Source: Blakeslea trispora (Eukaryota > Mucoromycota > Mucoromycetes > Mucorales > Choanephoraceae). From it: a stretch of DNA of 64,000 bases. The DNA lies in NCBI GenBank assembly GCA_025331445.1, contig JAIWNE010000024.1, forward strand, positions 1 through 64,000, in the 5' to 3' direction. Shown here one piece after another: positions 23,782 through 33,388 of the stretch. The notes under the pieces were generated by a model. That model ran no database searches and was not told the DNA's origin. It worked only from the letters and a program-made list of their open reading frames with translations. A program made the translations under genes and the position numbers. How positions within the stretch are numbered: position 1 is the stretch's first letter; each line of letters opens with the position of its first letter.

Positions 23782-25762
23782 CTCCAAAAAAAAAACGCAA
23801 AGATGTTGCAATCTATTAGAAATCCAAAAGATCCCCAGTCACAAATTTATTTATTTATTTTTGGGAATAAAACCAAGCAACAGAATCAACACAATGTACA
23901 ACTTTAAGGAGAAATATAAGCTTGTAGTAGAATCTTGTAAAATACAGCTTATGTATCATCTCTTTTTCTTTTCATAAAAAAAAAAACATGCCGAGAATTA
24001 AAAAAAAAGGGTAGAAACATCGGCTGACAAATCAAAACACAATGATCCTAGTTTTTTTTTTTTGCATGACAAAGAAAAAAAGCCGACATGGAATTACTTT
24101 TTATGGAAATCGGGTCATCCTCAAGTAATGAAAGGGCATAAATGATGCTCTTTTGGCATGAGAGTCAATCCAACAAGACGATTGGCTGACTGTTTGTTGT
24201 CTTGAATTCACATCATTCGAATACATGTTATTGCGTACTCTCTCTATGTTTATTCAGCCACATTTCTATGATTCATCCAAGAAATGGGGAAAAAAAAAAA
24301 AAGAAGCTTATAGATCCTTACAGGCACCCATTGGAGGCTGTTATTTGTTCACAACAAACAATACAGGATCATCTCTTGACAGACAATCAAAGCTGTTGGT
24401 ACTTTCTAATGAGGAGTCCATAAATGGAAAGAGAGGTTGCATAAGATGAGTATCATTTGTCGTGTTGATTTTGGATCAAATGTCTCTAATTTCATATACT
24501 GTCTTGACTCACAAGTAGAATCATTGTACGAGTGGCTACCCAAAAAGAAAACTGCTTTTTCTTCTTCTCCAAAAATGAGAAAAGCCTCTGATCTGCTTTG
24601 ATTGATATTACACGTAAAGATTTCTATTGTCCGAATTCTCAAGAAGAGAGAGAGAAGCGGAACATATTCGCCTTTTTTACAGAAGAGATGGCTTATTTTC
24701 AACTTGAGAAAAAAAAAAGCGCAATAAACACATCTGTGTTGATATTATCTTTTGAATCACATGATAATTCTTTCTTATTATCACCTTTCCCTTCTATGGA
24801 TGTCCCCTAGAAAGCAACCTGCAGAAAACAAAAGGGCTAAAATGGTTAGAGTGCAATTCTCTGTTCTGATGGCATCTATTGATGAGAGAATAATTTCCCT
24901 CGAAAAAAAAAGTCAAACTCACTCAAATGAGCTTAATCAGTCAATAGTATATGTTGTCAATTTATAGGCGTCCATTCATAAATTTCTTGTACTGAAATTG
25001 AATACACAAGAAGTCTATCCTCAATACTCTTCAATTGAAAGAAACTCTCAAATCAAGCAATGACTGCTAAAATTGTTTATACTCTTGTTGGGCGTTTTTT
25101 TTTTTTTTTTGTACCCTCAGGTCAATTAGTAAACTGGCAAAGTTCTACTAAAAATAGAAGCTACAAGTATTCTAGAGTCTCAATCAAAAACTTGATAAAC
25201 AATTGTGTGTGTGAATCCATGATGCATTATAGATAAAATTGTCAGGTGATTTCATCTAAATAGGTTCCTGATTTCTTTCTTGAAGAATTTCTATGTGAAA
25301 GTTCTCACATGTAAACAAATCGAATGACATCAATTACTCTAATGAACATATATAAAGTAGGTTCTTTTTTTCTTTCTTTTCTTAAGTATTTGAATACAGA
25401 AAAAAAAAAAAGAGTAAGTTGATAGCATCATTTTCTTATTACTCTTACTGAATCTGTCATTTTGATTTAGTGAGAGACAAATGGAAGAAAAAGGTAAAAT
25501 GAAATGTATAGTTGGGGCTCTAATCACTAAAAATCAATAATAGCGTACAAGACGTTTAAAGGCAAAGCGAAGAAACCAAAAGAAGAGACATAACTAAGAA
25601 CTCCAGTATTGGCTTTCTCTCCTTGGTCTATTATAATAATAATAAAAAAATGATTTATTTTCTGTCTATTTACTGAATGCATGATATATAAAAGAAAGTT
25701 GACTAGATGTATAAATGGAGTGTGTGTGTGTGTGTGTGTGTGAATTGTGGGGAATTGATATT
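23782..25762. other. 2 kb AT-rich gene desert
   Basis: The region holds many short overlapping ORFs rich in Phe, Lys and Ile, as expected from random AT-rich DNA. It is dense in homopolymer runs and ends in a GT microsatellite. I find no splice-joinable coding exons, no tRNA and no repeat pair. Confidence 0.5.
25721..25742. repeat. (GT)n microsatellite
   Basis: About eleven GT units lie just beyond the stop of the small minus-strand ORF. Confidence 0.9.
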
Positions 25763-25987
25763 TTAGAATTCTTTTGTGTCTGCAGTTGTTTGACGAGTCT
25801 TCTTCTTCTCTTCTTTTAAGCCTTGATGTAATTGATGAAGTTGTGCAGCTACTGTGTTGTTGGCAGCATGAATAGCAACACCATCATGCAAGAATTTATC
25901 GAGAAGGGAAGTAGCACTGGAAATTGAAATTTCCTTGTTGGATTCAATCTTCAAGTTGAGAGGGACTAATTCAGACTTTCTGCTCAT
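25763..25987 (-). CDS. Small hypothetical protein, 74 residues
   Basis: This is an intact ATG-to-stop ORF without introns, preceded by a purine-rich leader. The product begins MSRKSELVPLNLKIESNKE, has a central helical stretch (SATSLLDKFLHDGVAIHAA and NTVAAQLHQLHQGLKEE) and ends in a Lys/Thr-rich charged tail. Balanced amino-acid use, unlike the Phe/Lys-rich chance ORFs around it, argues for a real gene. I do not recognise the family. The shape, an extended N-terminus followed by two amphipathic helices, would suit a subunit of a larger complex, but that is only a guess. Confidence 0.6.
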   Translation of the reverse strand: MSRKSELVPLNLKIESNKEISISSATSLLDKFLHDGVAIHAANNTVAAQLHQLHQGLKEEKKKTRQTTADTKEF

Positions 25988-26973
25988 TTAGATTAGGTGA
26001 TATATAGAAAAGAGAAAGAGAGAGAGAGAGAAAAAAAACCGAAAAAAAATAGCAGTTTTGCATGTATTCTAAGCCACCTAATGCTTTCTTTTTTTTTTGT
26101 TATTTATTGCAGCAAAATATGATACCTTTATAGCAAACTTATGGTTTGTTCATTTTATTTTAGGCTTTTTTTTTTTTTTACTCAGATATCATTAAAAAGA
26201 AAAGAAAACTCAAAACAAGACGCTTGTTTAGCCCTCCTTTTAAATATGCTTGCAAATTGAATACAAGTGTGTATGCGTTTTATAGGGCAATCATCAAACT
26301 ATCTATATGCTTATCTCAAGCATGCTAACAGTTGTCTAGACCAAGCAAGGAGGAGGGGGAGTTATTAAACGAGTGATGCCTATTCTTAAGATTACTATTC
26401 CCCTTCTTTTTTTTTATTACCAATAAGACCATCTCATTTGTATTGTATATGGATGATGTTTGTTTGTCACTTGAAGAATTCAATACTTCTTTGCAGATAA
26501 AGAACACGATATTACACCTTGGATCCTTAGAGTCTATCCAAGTACAAGACACACAATCAACTTGAACTGTGAGATACTCTAGACAACATAGTGGAAAGCC
26601 TTCTTTTGTTGTCAATAAAGAGGCCTTATTGTATGTCTGTCATTTCACACCCCCTTTTTTTTAATTTTGAGGTATGATGTGTGTAACATGAACTTTTGTA
26701 CTTGACAGCTTGATACAGTCTTCACTCTCTATCTTGTTCAAAACTAGAATTTCATTTTTTTTTTTTTTACTTGTATCTGCTATGTTGTATTAAATTGTTT
26801 GTAAAGAAATGCACACCCCTTATAAAGAAAAGGAAACGAGGTTTTATAGAAAAAAAGCAAACTCCTCTTGAAATTAAGCTTATTTCGGATTTTCTCCTTT
26901 TTTCATTACTCTTTTTCTTTTTTTCTGCTATTTTGTTTTTTATTATTATTACTTTTATAACGTCTCGCTCAAC
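25988..26973. other. AT-rich intergenic region
   Basis: This separates two divergent genes. It has many poly(T) tracts and no clear TATA box close to either start. A 96-codon open frame on the minus strand (26325-26615) has no ATG start and no domain features. Confidence 0.5.
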
Positions 26974-27874
26974 ATGTCAGGTAAAACATAGTTGCTTTTG
27001 CATACATTAGCGCGTGTGTGTGTGTGTGTGGAAAGAAAGCCAAGAAGAAAAAGAGAAAAATAAAGACCTCATCTGTAACGGTTTAGACACAGGTTCTCTT
27101 CGATTAGGCAGACCTACAACAGGTGCTGATATTGGCGAAATTCAACGAAAGATCAGTTTGGCCGAAAAAGAGTTGAGCCAACTCAAGCTTGAACTTGATC
27201 AAACAAAGCAACAAGCCAAGCAAGCTGAAGTCTATGCTCAAGAAAGCGGTCGAACCAACCGAAAACTAAAGACCGAAATTCAAACATTAACAGACATGAG
27301 CAATCGTAAAGACAGACAGGCAGAGAACTCAAAGGCAACTGCTTTTTTTTTCGAAGGTCAAGTCAAGAAATACATGGATGAGATAGCCACGGCCAAACAA
27401 GGTATGGGTCACTTGAAGGAACTGGATGATGAACTTGTCAAGGCAAAGGAAGAACAAGCCGAATTAGAAAAGCAATCCAAAGAGGAAGCTATGCGCGTCA
27501 AGGCAGCCGTCAAAGCCTTGCAAGACGAACATAAGGAAAACAAAGACAAGATCAAGGCTGAAATTGATGCAGCTTATGCAGAACTAGAGAAGGCATCCTC
27601 TCAAGCTGTTCAGTTACAACAAGAGATTCGAAAGAATATGGAAGCAGAGTTACAGGAGGGTTCTGATCTCCAAACGTTAGAGAAAGAGCATCGTGCATTG
27701 GAACAAAAGCAACTAGAGGCCATCAAGCTTGTGTATGATGAAGTGAACCAGCTTCGAATGAGTTTAGAGCAGTCTGAATCTTCTACACTTTCACAAGAAC
27801 ACAACATGTTGACTGTAAAACAAGAAATGGACCAAATTATGCGCCGTCTTCGCGCTATTGACCATAATGAATGA
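26974..27874 (+). CDS. Coiled-coil protein of unknown function
   Basis: There are two exons, 26974-26980 (Met-Ser plus one base) and 27087-27874, giving 264 residues that begin MSDTGSLRLGRPTTGADIGE. The splice uses GTAAAA and GGTTTAG and removes a GT microsatellite. From about residue 20 to the end the protein is a nearly unbroken heptad-like coiled coil, rich in Glu, Lys, Gln and Ala with almost no Pro, Cys or Trp. It has no transmembrane segment or signal peptide. An upstream ATG inside the intron (27014, reading MCVCVWK) would add a microsatellite-coded start and is rejected. I do not recognise a named family; a cytoskeletal, septal or vesicle-tethering role would fit but is not shown. Confidence 0.72.
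27013..27030. repeat. (GT)n microsatellite inside an intron
   Basis: Nine GT units lie inside the 106-nt intron of the coiled-coil gene. Confidence 0.9.
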
Positions 27875-28087
27875 TTCCCCCGCTATTTTTTTGTGTTTTA
27901 ATAATATTCTCATCATAAACAATTCCTTCACTCTTTTTTGTTTTTCTTTTTGATTTACACGTCTATTTTAGGGCCTATAAAAGAGAGAGAGAGGATTTTA
28001 ATGCATCTTTTTTTAAGACCCATTTTTTTGGTTGATCAAATTTATTTATTTGTTTTTTTTTCTACAATAAAACTTTTTTTTTTTATA

Positions 28088-29164
28088 ATGAAAAGACAGT
28101 ATGATGAACCAGATGTTGTCAATAAATCACAAAAGCGACACTATGAAGCTAATCCGAGCCGTGTTGCTCAACATTACAACGATCGACCTGATGTTGGTGT
28201 GGTCAAACGAAAGGAATCACGCATCATCCGTCTTCGAAGTTTCAACAACTGGGTCAAGAGTGTCTTGATTCAACGCTATGTTCGACCCAACTTTAATGTA
28301 TTTGATATGGGTTGTGGTAAAGGAGGCGATTTACTCAAGTGGGCAAAAGCAAGAATTCGTCACCTAGTAGCAGCAGGTAAGGGAAATTTTTGATGATTTT
28401 TTTTTTTTTTTTTTTTTGGCTGATAGAGATTTAGATATTGCTAATGTGTCATTGCAACAGATGCAAGAGAGATACAAAACGTTACGAGACAAAACATTCA
28501 CAGCCGAATTCTATCCTATGGACTGTTATCAAGAACTCATTGCGCCCAAGCTAAAACCCGATTTACGATTCGACACTGTTTCTATGCAATTCTGTCTTCA
28601 TTATGCATTTGAGAATGAACATAAAGCTAGAATCATGCTTCAGAACGTATCTCACAATTTACGCTCGGGTGGTTATTTTGTAGGCACCATACCCGATGCC
28701 AACTGGATTGTCAAGCGTGTACGTGAAGAACCCAAGGGATCGTTTGGTTTTGGCAATTCAATCTATAGCATCACATTTGAAGATCTACAAGATGTGGATG
28801 ATGACCGTAAAAAAGTCGGGTTTACACCTTTTGGATGTAAATACATGTTTCATCTGGTAGATGCTGTCGATTGTCCTGAATACCTTGTTCATTGGAAGAC
28901 ATTTGAAAAGTGAGTTGTTCTTTGTTTTTTTTTGTTTTCAGTCTAGATTGATGTTGTTTTGTCCTTAGACTGGCCAATGAGTATGGTTTACGCTTAAGAT
29001 TTAAAGAAAATTTCCATTCATTCTACGCTTCAGCTTCTCGTGAAGATGATTTCTCAAGGTTATTACAGCGTATTGGTGTCATTGGTGGACAGACGCCTGA
29101 AATGAATGATGAAGATTGGGAAGCAGCTGGTATTTATTTAGCCTTTGCCTTTGAAAAGCAATAA
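28088..29164 (+). CDS. ABD1: mRNA cap guanine-N7 methyltransferase
   Basis: This nuclear enzyme methylates the guanosine cap of pre-mRNA using S-adenosylmethionine. Exons are 28088-28376, 28429-28909 and 28969-29164, giving 321 residues, a compact form next to the yeast protein of about 436. The N-terminal [20 protein letters not shown] and [10 protein letters not shown] blocks are typical. The SAM-binding motif is [15 protein letters not shown] (about 79-93), followed by [29 protein letters not shown] and the C-terminal [17 protein letters not shown]. Intron 1 falls in the SAM domain, with the acceptor inside GATAGAG. The stop codon is only 12 nt from that of the convergent proteinase A gene. 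Confidence 0.95.
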
Positions 29165-29176
29165 TAAAGAACGGTT

Positions 29177-30539
29177 TTATTTGGCTTTAGCAAGACCTAC
29201 ACGGTCATTGCCAAGATCATAAACACTATAATATTTGCGAAGAAAGACATCACCAATAATCCAGATGGGTCCAGCAGGTTCGGGAATATCCATGCCCATA
29301 AATCCAGAGATACATTGGTTTTGAACATTCAGGACATAATCTTCAGCCGTAAGACAAAAGTCCTTTCCTGAGAAAGTAAGACAGAATTCAGGTAATTCGC
29401 TGATACGACTACAATCAAGCACATATTGACCAGCCCAGTTCTTTTCGGCACCCAGTTCATGATTGATGAGATCAGCAATGGTGGTAGGGACTACCAAAAG
29501 AGAGGAACCTGTGTCGATAGCAGCACCTACAGGATCCAAATCAACGTAATCTTCACCAAACTTTACATTCTCCAATGTGATTTCCCAGTATCCCTTTCGG
29601 CGAATATCAGACCAGACGATTTCACCGGAATAGTGACTAGGATCAGAACCACCAAACACAAGTTCACCTCCGTTCTCTCCGCCTTCTTCAAAACGGTTGA
29701 GCCAGACAGAGAAAATCGGTTCGTCAACCAAGTCACGATCGACCATGTGATAGAAGGGTGGTACTGTGTGTTTCACAGAGATTGTATCATAACCAAGACC
29801 GAAAATGCCATCAAACTTGGCAAAGGCAAAGGTGAAACCCGGTTCTTTGACTGATTCCGCAAAGCCTTGACCGTCTACTTTGATTCCACCTACGGTTAAG
29901 GTATCCTTAGACAAGATGAGTATATTTTTCTTTAGAACAGTCAAGAGAGAGAGAATACTTACTTCACTGATAAAGCCTTCAAGAGAACCGGTACCATAAC
30001 GAATACTGAATTCAGTACCGTTCTCTAGAAACGTCTTAGATCGACCGGAATCATAACGCTTGTGCAAGAAACAGGCAATTGAATTACAGTGAGTAGAAGG
30101 TACCCACAAGTTGGAAGAACCTGTATCAAAGACAACACTGAAAGGTTGAGGAGGAGAGCCTAATTGGATTTCACCATAATACTAAACAAACAGATAAGCA
30201 TTTTATCATGTGTGTGTTTTCTTTTTCTTTTTTTTACTTGAGCATTCATATAGTTTGAAAGAGGTACACCATGGCTTGCAGAACCATCCAATTCGCGTTG
30301 GAAAGTATCGGTTTGTCGATTCTGTTGTTGTTTGAAATACTTTTGTGCTAAATATTCACCTGTATGAGAATATCGCTGAAGTCTTTCGGCTGGTGATTCC
30401 TCATGTTTCTTGAGAGGAATTCTAAAAGATGTTAATATTGAAATCCATGGTTTTCTCTCTATTTTTACCTTGTCATGGCTGCTTCAGTCCATACTGAACA
30501 TACAGTCAAAACAACTGCGGATAATGCAAAAAATCTCAT
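29177..30539 (-). CDS. PEP4: Vacuolar aspartic protease (proteinase A, saccharopepsin type)
   Basis: This is a pepsin-family endopeptidase of the vacuole that activates itself and other vacuolar hydrolases. Exons are 30469-30539, 30238-30421, 29963-30181 and 29177-29905, giving 400 residues, close to yeast Pep4. An N-terminal hydrophobic signal (FFALSAVVLTVCSVW) is followed by a basic propeptide ending near VPLSNYMNAQYYGEI. The two catalytic Asp lie in VVFDTGSSNLWVPS and AAIDTGSSLLVVP; the flap Tyr is in IRYGTGSLEG. The C-terminus FLRKYYSVYDLGNDRVGLA is characteristic of Pep4/cathepsin D rather than of the secreted rhizopuspepsins. NGT (in ENGTEF) is a likely N-glycosylation site. Confidence 0.96.
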
Positions 30540-30590
30540 TTTTTTTTATTTTGAAATAAAAAAGAAGAAAAACAAAACAAAAATAACACA

Positions 30591-30596
30591 TTTATA
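30591..30596 (-). promoter_or_regulatory. TATA box of the proteinase A gene
   Basis: TATAAA on the minus strand, 51 nt upstream of the ATG at 30539. Confidence 0.55.
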
Positions 30597-31385
30597 GCAT
30601 CTAACGATCACTTGACTTCTCATGAAACTCTAAACAGTATACTATTTGTGGATTTCACGACAGGTGCTCAAACAGTAGTCATTCTTATCATTGTGTCTAT
30701 TACGTTACTTTTGGAAACCTTTATCAGGGAGAATCCTTCATGTATCATAGCCCCCCTTTTGTTTCTATAGAGAGGTAATTCAACCAACTATGCCATTCAT
30801 TGTCAATGAACTTGTTTATGAGCTATGAGCCAATCAGAATATCCGCAAATCATGTCTGGGTTAAGCACAATGTCGTTTCTTGTTTTCTAAGGAAGCTTTG
30901 GATTATCATGAAAAATTCCTTTTGGCTGAGTTAACAAGAAAGCCCCGCATTGACTTTGGATCAAGCAATAAATAGTTTAAAGAGTCATTTCGAAAACACA
31001 GCATCATTTCACCACAAAGAGATAACACTGTTTAGTTGAATCCAGGCAACAGAAAAAAAAAAGAGATAAAATAGATGGAATAAAGTTGAAAATAGGCAAA
31101 TCATTGATGTTTTCTCGCCTTTACTGTCTATTTCTCAAAAAAAAAAAACACGTAAAAAAGTCTCATAGTTTCTCAAACAACATAGTTCATACCGAGTGAC
31201 CATTGGTTTTTTTTTAGCTATTAAATAAGAATCTCTACGGATTTGGTATTAAGGGGGGAAAATAACTCTATACATAAATGCAAATGAGGGGTGGGGGGAT
31301 GAACATGAAATGACAAGGGTAAACGTGTATATATATATAAGGGAAGCGGGGGAAATCGATGGAAGGGAGAAAGTGAAGTAATAGT
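30597..31385. other. Intergenic region upstream of proteinase A
   Basis: This lies between the proteinase A promoter and the 3' end of the bZIP gene. It has poly(A) runs and a short TA repeat near 31328-31339. A CCAATCAG (CCAAT-type) site is seen near 30832. No coding signal. Confidence 0.5.
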
Positions 31386-33322
31386 CTAACAAGCCTGCTC
31401 AGTGTCAATCAAACTTTCCATATTGAAATCTAATGTATAAAAGTAAGTTTTTTTTTGCAAAACTAAATAAAAACAAGCCCGCTCCTTTTTTTTTAAAATG
31501 CTTACCGTAATCTTGTTGGTCTGCAGAATCTACAAGCAATGTATCCCAAGGATCACACGTCTTTAATGAATTGGGTGATTCTGGTTCTTCGGGCGATAAA
31601 AGATTTTTTAGACTATTCTTTTTATGCTTTTCGGGATGCTGGTAAGGATGATGACGTACTGGCTTATGGGATGTACTAGCTTTTCTTTGTGGGTTTGGAT
31701 AAAAGTTATAGCCATCTGTCAATCGAACAGGCTCAAAGGAAGACATTGAATCTGTCTCCATTTTTGCTGACTGAGGCGAGGTAGGTGTATGAGAGGAGTT
31801 TGATTTGCAAGAGCAATCAGAAGAAAGAGAAGACGCATAGGAAACTTTTTCCTTGTGATTTTCCTTTGGCTTTTTGAAATCAATACCTAAAAGCGCAGAT
31901 ATATCACTCGAATCCAACTGTTGATGATGACCATGTTGTTCCAGAATAGGTTGAAGTTCATTCATCTGCCTTAATTCCTCCAACTGTTGTTTTTGCTGTT
32001 GTTTGAAATCGAGATCATCAAGTCCCTGAAGGCGTCTCCATTTGTTGGTGGTACGTCGCAAATCATAATCGATTGTCAAGAACCAATATTTCTCGAAAAA
32101 CTCTGAGGGTAGTTGCCAATTGGCTGCAATTGCAGGGTCTCCGCCATGAAAGACAGAGTGTCCCAGTAAACATCGGAAACAATCGTCTAAATCAAATTGA
32201 TCTCTAAACAGGATCATTCGATCGCGCATATGAGGTGTTGGAATCAAATCGATACGTGGGTCATGAGGTATTGTTAACTTTTTATCAAAAAAAAAAATAT
32301 TCAATTAGTCAAGTTTTTTCCCCACGTTCCCCTGTTTTTTTTCCATTCCCGCTTACTTGTAAAATAGTGGGTTGGATAGCAAATGGGATAGAATCCATAC
32401 TGATACAAGCAGATTGAAGACGAAGACGAAGACGAAGGGTTTGAATGGCGGCAAGATTAGATGTAAGTGGTTCTTCTGTCAGCAAGACAGGACGCGGGAC
32501 GCTGGTTTCTATTTCTGGATGCTGTGGCATAGAAGGTGGGGTTGAATGTTGGATAGGCTCCGCATCTGAGTTGACAGAGCCTGGAGAAAGGGGCGGCATA
32601 CTACTTGTATTATCATCTTCGTGTAACTGATGGTCCAATGGATGTATAAGATCATCAGTGGGAAAACTTGAAAGCTGAATTTTATTATCTGGGGAAGGAT
32701 TGTTTTTCTGTTGAGGTACACAGGTGGGAGCGGATTTCAAATTAGAAGGTGGTGATTGATTTTGGTCGGGTAAAGAATGAATCCCGTCTTTGGTGATGAC
32801 AATAGACCCTGTGGACAGATATCGATCACGTTGCTTCATGGTATGTCGATAGCCAAACAGCTTGGAAGGTATGGGCAGCTTGTTGTTGGCGTTTGCACTT
32901 ATGTACGCTGATATGGGCTCGGGGATGGATTGTGCAAGTACTGAGATGGCTTGTTCGTTGATGTAAGGACCATGTTGAGGAATGACTAGATTATGTTGAA
33001 AGCAGACCAACTGTAGAGTGAGCACAATACCTTTTAGGTACCAGTTTTCAGACCGCAAAATCTCTTGGTCAGCCTTGAGCTGTTCATTCTCGGTATGTAG
33101 CTTGTCCCTCTGTTCTCGGACTTGCTTGATAGCTATCTCGAGCTCACGCATATGTCTCTCTTTGCGTTCACGAAAGGCTCTTTGGGCAGCTCTGTTTTGT
33201 GCCTTGCGTAAGGCAGGAGAAGCAGGGTTAGGCTTGCGTCCGGGCTTCTTTCTGATTTTGACAGATTGAGTTGTTTGCTCTTGAACTTGGTGGTTCATTA
33301 GAATTGTTTGGTTATCAGCCAT
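31386..33322 (-). CDS. bZIP transcription factor with DUF3425 domain
   Basis: Exons are 32357-33322, 31506-32277 and 31386-31429, giving 593 residues. The AP-1/Pap1-like basic region (KAQNRAAQRAFRERKERH, about residues 43-60) is followed by a leucine zipper to about 95. After a Ser/Pro-rich middle part comes the fungal DUF3425 domain, cut by intron 1 just before LTIPHDPRIDLIPTP and continuing through HMRDRMILF and PSEFFEKYWFLTIDYDLRR. The C-terminal part is disordered, with a Gln-rich helix, and ends in EQAC from a 14-codon last exon. In other fungi this domain pair occurs in nuclear regulators of stress or secondary metabolism. The single Cys-rich bit (CSCKS) does not match the paired cysteine-rich domains of Yap1. 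A MITE copy lies about 375 nt upstream. Confidence 0.92.
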
Positions 33323-33380
33323 GGATTATTAATTGAAAGAATAGGAAGAAAGCATAATATTCTGTCTGGTTACAACAGCA

Positions 33381-33388
33381 TATTTATA
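33381..33388 (-). promoter_or_regulatory. TATA box of the bZIP gene
   Basis: TATAAATA on the minus strand, 58 nt upstream of the ATG at 33322. Confidence 0.55.

Noticed and set aside
24202..24967. Chain of short plus-strand ORFs
   Set aside because: Different frames, low-complexity, no splice sites that join them into a recognisable protein.
26325..26615. Minus-strand 96-codon open frame
   Set aside because: No ATG, Ser/Cys/Asn-rich, no domain, and no splice partner found.
27014..27086. Start at 27014 for the coiled-coil protein
   Set aside because: The sequence is a GT microsatellite followed by A-rich intron; splicing from ATG 26974 gives a cleaner start.
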